Shown here: positions 53,976 to 55,809 of the stretch, in pieces | Numbering within the stretch: the first letter of the stretch is position 1 | How the letters are laid out: the number at the start of each line of letters is the position of its first letter | Assembly (NCBI RefSeq): GCF_900177375.1 | Contig: NZ_FWZU01000009.1 | Span: 1-55,809, forward strand | DNA from: Desulfovibrio gilichinskyi | GTDB taxonomy: Bacteria > Desulfobacterota > Desulfovibrionia > Desulfovibrionales > Desulfovibrionaceae | Length of the DNA stretch: 55,809 nt | Reading direction: 5' to 3' | Notes under the pieces: model-generated | Databases searched by the model: none | The model's input: the letters and a program-made list of their open reading frames with translations, nothing else | What the model was told of the DNA's origin: nothing | Translations under genes and position numbers: made by a program

Positions 53976-54455
53976 ATGACATACGACCGCAAAAAACAGC
54001 TTATTCAAAAAGCGGCAATTGCCCGTAAGCAGCTTGGTATAGACGATGAAGCATATCGGGCACTGCTTAGTTCTCGTTTTGGCAAAAGCAGCTCAACAAA
54101 ACTATCTATTGCTCAGCTTGCAGACCTGCTCAATCTCTATATTGAAAAATATGGCTGGAAGCCTACCCCGTCCAAGACGGCCAAACCAACGCCTACACAG
54201 CAAAAAGGCAAAGGTTATCAGGGCGAGTTTATCAAGCTAGATGTTCGTGATCCGCTTGGACCGCAAAAACGGTATGCGCTGGCTCTGGCCAAGATGCTTG
54301 GCTGGAAACTGTCCGGGCTTGATACCCGTTGCAAAACTCAGTTCGGTGTCGAGCGGTTCCAGTGGATCAGGAAGCAAGGCCACATGCAAGTGCTCATTAA
54401 TGACATGGTTACCCGCTGCCAGAAGCGCGGCATTGATCCTACCCCGCAGTCATAA
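53976..54455 (+). CDS. gemA: GemA-like protein (Mu gp16, DUF1018), 159 aa
   Basis: Typical GemA start (QLIQKAAIARKQLGIDDEAY, RALLSSRFGKSSS), KGYQGEFIKLDVRDPLGPQ, and a C-terminal ALAKMLGWKLSGLD...FQWIRKQGHMQ. In Mu, GemA alters host gene expression and DNA topology during lytic growth. Complete. Confidence 0.85.
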   Translation: MTYDRKKQLIQKAAIARKQLGIDDEAYRALLSSRFGKSSSTKLSIAQLADLLNLYIEKYGWKPTPSKTAKPTPTQQKGKGYQGEFIKLDVRDPLGPQKRYALALAKMLGWKLSGLDTRCKTQFGVERFQWIRKQGHMQVLINDMVTRCQKRGIDPTPQS

Positions 54456-54457
54456 AC

Positions 54458-54772
54458 ATGGGGCAGGAGCTAGACGGGCTGAGACAGGCCATAGTTGATA
54501 AATACGGCACGGTACATAAGTTCTGCCGCAGAAGTCCACAGCTTAACCGCTCAACTGTCTACATGGTCCTGAACGGAAATTACCCCGGAAACATGGCCGG
54601 ACAGATTAAACGCATAAAACAGGCCCTAGCTGATCAGGACAAAAGCGAAGACGTGTTCCAGGCCATTAAAACCGAAGCCTGTAGACGATGCGCAGTAACC
54701 GTGCCCTGTGATAAATGTGACAAAATGTTTAAAGCCCAAGCCTCGGCAGTATTACAAATTTTCTCAAGTTGA
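54458..54772 (+). CDS. Early phage protein with helix-turn-helix and Cys cluster, 104 aa
   Basis: N-terminal helix-turn-helix-like part (KYGTVHKFCRRSPQLNRST, VYMVLNGNYPG) and a C-terminal cluster EACRRCAVTVPCDKCDKMF with four Cys able to bind zinc. Starts 2 nt after the GemA stop. Probably a small DNA-binding regulator. Confidence 0.55.
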   Translation: MGQELDGLRQAIVDKYGTVHKFCRRSPQLNRSTVYMVLNGNYPGNMAGQIKRIKQALADQDKSEDVFQAIKTEACRRCAVTVPCDKCDKMFKAQASAVLQIFSS

Positions 54773-54780
54773 GTGTCCCG

Positions 54781-55194
54781 ATGGAACAGAAAAAAATAGC
54801 ACATATTTTATGCCACACAGAGCAGGATACAGGGCAGAAGATCGAAATTTTCCCTTCTGAACAATGGCAAACAGCCGGAGGCAAAAAAGGATTTTACCGA
54901 GTCCGTATAGATAGGATTTGGCATTGTGAAGACGGCGAGAAATACAGTTTTTTGAGTCCTGAGCAGCTCAGTGAATTAATAATAAGCCATCTTAATCTGG
55001 AAATGGCCAAGCCGGAGCCGAAACCGGCTTTTCGCGCACGACAGCATATATCTGTCAAAGGGCCAAACGGTTGGACTCGAGGCATGATCGGCAGTGATCC
55101 AATTTTAGGGCCTGATAAAAGATGGCGTGTATGGGTTCGAGGATACGGTTTTTCAAAGTTTTATCTTTGCGATAAACAAGAGGATAAATTATGA
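54781..55194 (+). CDS. Hypothetical early phage protein, 137 aa
   Basis: Beta-rich soluble protein (GFYRVRIDRIWHCEDGEKY, WRVWVRGYGFSKFYLCD). No known motif. The ATG at 54781 is taken as start; TTG at 54769 is also open and would overlap the previous gene. The end overlaps the next gene by ATGA. Confidence 0.5.
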   Translation: MEQKKIAHILCHTEQDTGQKIEIFPSEQWQTAGGKKGFYRVRIDRIWHCEDGEKYSFLSPEQLSELIISHLNLEMAKPEPKPAFRARQHISVKGPNGWTRGMIGSDPILGPDKRWRVWVRGYGFSKFYLCDKQEDKL

Positions 55195-55619
55195 ACAGCA
55201 CGCTTTGCCGCACATTACGTAAAATGCTGGCTGATGGATTTGATCAGTACAACGGAGTTATTGAGCAAGACGTTTATGAACGCCTCGGGTGTTCCAACCC
55301 AGCTCGTGCTTACTGGGTCTGCAACTGGCCTATTCTGCATTGTTTGGGTTGCAATGAGCGTTGCACGCCTAAAAGTATTGAAGGGTTTCAGATTGTGCTG
55401 CCGACCATCAAGTCAGAAAAGAAGTATGATTTATCTCCTTATGAAATGGTGAGTCGCAAGCATCTGTTAAGGGCTGATGAGGCTGCATTTTGTTTGAATG
55501 TTAAGCCTAGAACTGTATATAAAATGGCGGAAGAAGGTAAGCTGAATCGGCATATTGAATTGCCTTTTAGAGTTACTGCGGAGAGTGTTAGGGAGCAGAT
55601 GGAAAAGGTTGAGATTTAA
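55191..55619 (+). CDS. MerR/excisionase-like helix-turn-helix phage protein, 142 aa
   Basis: The C-terminal half is a MerR/Xis-like helix-turn-helix (LLRADEAAFCLNVKPRTVYK, MAEEGKLNRHIELPFRV). The N-terminal half contains a Cys-rich segment (YWVCNWPILHCLGCNERC). Last phage gene seen before the IS. It may correspond to the late regulator position (Mor/C) of Mu but is not homologous to Mor. Confidence 0.6.
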   Translation: MNSTLCRTLRKMLADGFDQYNGVIEQDVYERLGCSNPARAYWVCNWPILHCLGCNERCTPKSIEGFQIVLPTIKSEKKYDLSPYEMVSRKHLLRADEAAFCLNVKPRTVYKMAEEGKLNRHIELPFRVTAESVREQMEKVEI

Positions 55620-55712
55620 GATAAAAAAGGTCGGTTAAAGATTATATTTCAATATTAAAATGATATACATTTTATTGTTTACTTTTTTACCGGATTCCGT
55701 TTATCTTAAAAG

Positions 55713-55809
55713 TTATCCTGCCACACTTTTCTGGACAGTGAGTTAAGCCACAAAAATATTTTCCTGACAGTTGGTTTCAAATTCAGCAGGTGACTTCCAG
55801 CCATTGCTG
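55713..55809 (-). mobile_element. IS3-family element, orfB-side terminus (continues right of window)
   Basis: Plus strand TTATCCTGCCACACTTTTCT, then GGACAGTGAGTTAAG, is the right inverted repeat matching the left repeat of the element at 1-94 (ATCCTGC, GGACA and GTTAAG at equal spacing). Inside it a transposase frame ends. The element interrupts the Mu-like phage after its early genes. Confidence 0.75.
55743..55809 (-). CDS. IS3-family transposase OrfB, C-terminal fragment
   Basis: Minus-strand frame entering from the right edge: SNGWKSPAEFETNCQENIF, VA, stop at 55745-55743. The motif (Y/W)KSPAEFE is the usual C-terminus of IS3-family DDE transposases. The catalytic core lies outside the window. 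Confidence 0.75.
   Translation of the reverse strand, partial: SNGWKSPAEFETNCQENIFVA

Overview
The window is a mosaic of mobile and defence DNA from a Gram-negative bacterium with an AT-leaning genome. Several gene types (Mu-like early genes, a TraF/ArdC/Toprim mobile backbone, an LPD7-type relaxase, a tRNA-Leu attachment site) would fit a marine Desulfovibrio-like Desulfobacterota, but no ribosomal or core metabolic gene is present, so this is only an inference. Both edges cut into IS3-family elements with matching terminal repeats and the same orientation. That suggests a contig broken at repeats, or a segment lying between two IS copies.

Layout. 1-1.4 kb: IS3 ends, a serine hydrolase and a 42-aa membrane peptide. 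1.47-4.9 kb: the 3' half of a tRNA-Leu(UAA) as an attachment site, a tyrosine integrase, an excisionase-like gene, a divergent regulator pair and small genes. 5.0-26 kb: a dense defence island. It holds a helicase-PLD protein resembling Mokosh type II followed by a K+-channel gene, then McrBC, then an enlarged type III restriction-modification locus (SNF2-type helicase, DUF4391 protein, Mod, YhcG-like nuclease, Res) that ends in a frameshifted RloC-like anticodon nuclease. 26.1-30.2 kb: a decayed zinc-ribbon gene, six 10-bp tandem repeats, a long interrupted palindrome (candidate oriT), a Rha-like gene, a MobC-like gene and a relaxase. 30.2-35.2 kb: a glycosyltransferase / radical-SAM / three-module glycosyltransferase operon between two IS-end remnants.

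35.2-44.2 kb: two copies of a 0.9-kb Toprim block in direct orientation frame a 6.3-kb segment. It carries a STAND-type NTPase and an ATP-grasp ligase as convergent genes with identical 21-bp leaders, a tyrosine recombinase stopped by TGA exactly at its GH motif, and an orphan Cmr4 RAMP gene with an unknown partner. 44.2-46.8 kb: more of the mobile backbone (ArdC-Toprim, a small acidic protein, a TraF peptidase with zinc finger, and a large helix-turn-helix-like protein whose gene contains seven 23-bp palindromes). About 47.0-55.7 kb: the left end and early region of a Mu-like transposable phage (repressor, Ner-like protein, transposase A, ATPase B, DUF3164, GemA), cut off on the right by the second IS.

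How the parts work together. The first integrase, the relaxase region and the TraF/ArdC genes look like an integrative and mobilisable element that has collected defence cargo. McrBC (modified DNA), the type III locus (methylation-dependent restriction) and RloC (tRNA cleavage when restriction is compromised) form layered protection. Two further modules have no function I can assign: the STAND/ATP-grasp pair and the orphan Cmr4 pair. They are the best candidates for undescribed systems. Several genes are damaged: rloC by a 1-nt shift, ardC by a 2-nt shift, the second recombinase by a stop, and the zinc-ribbon gene by an internal stop and a missing start codon.
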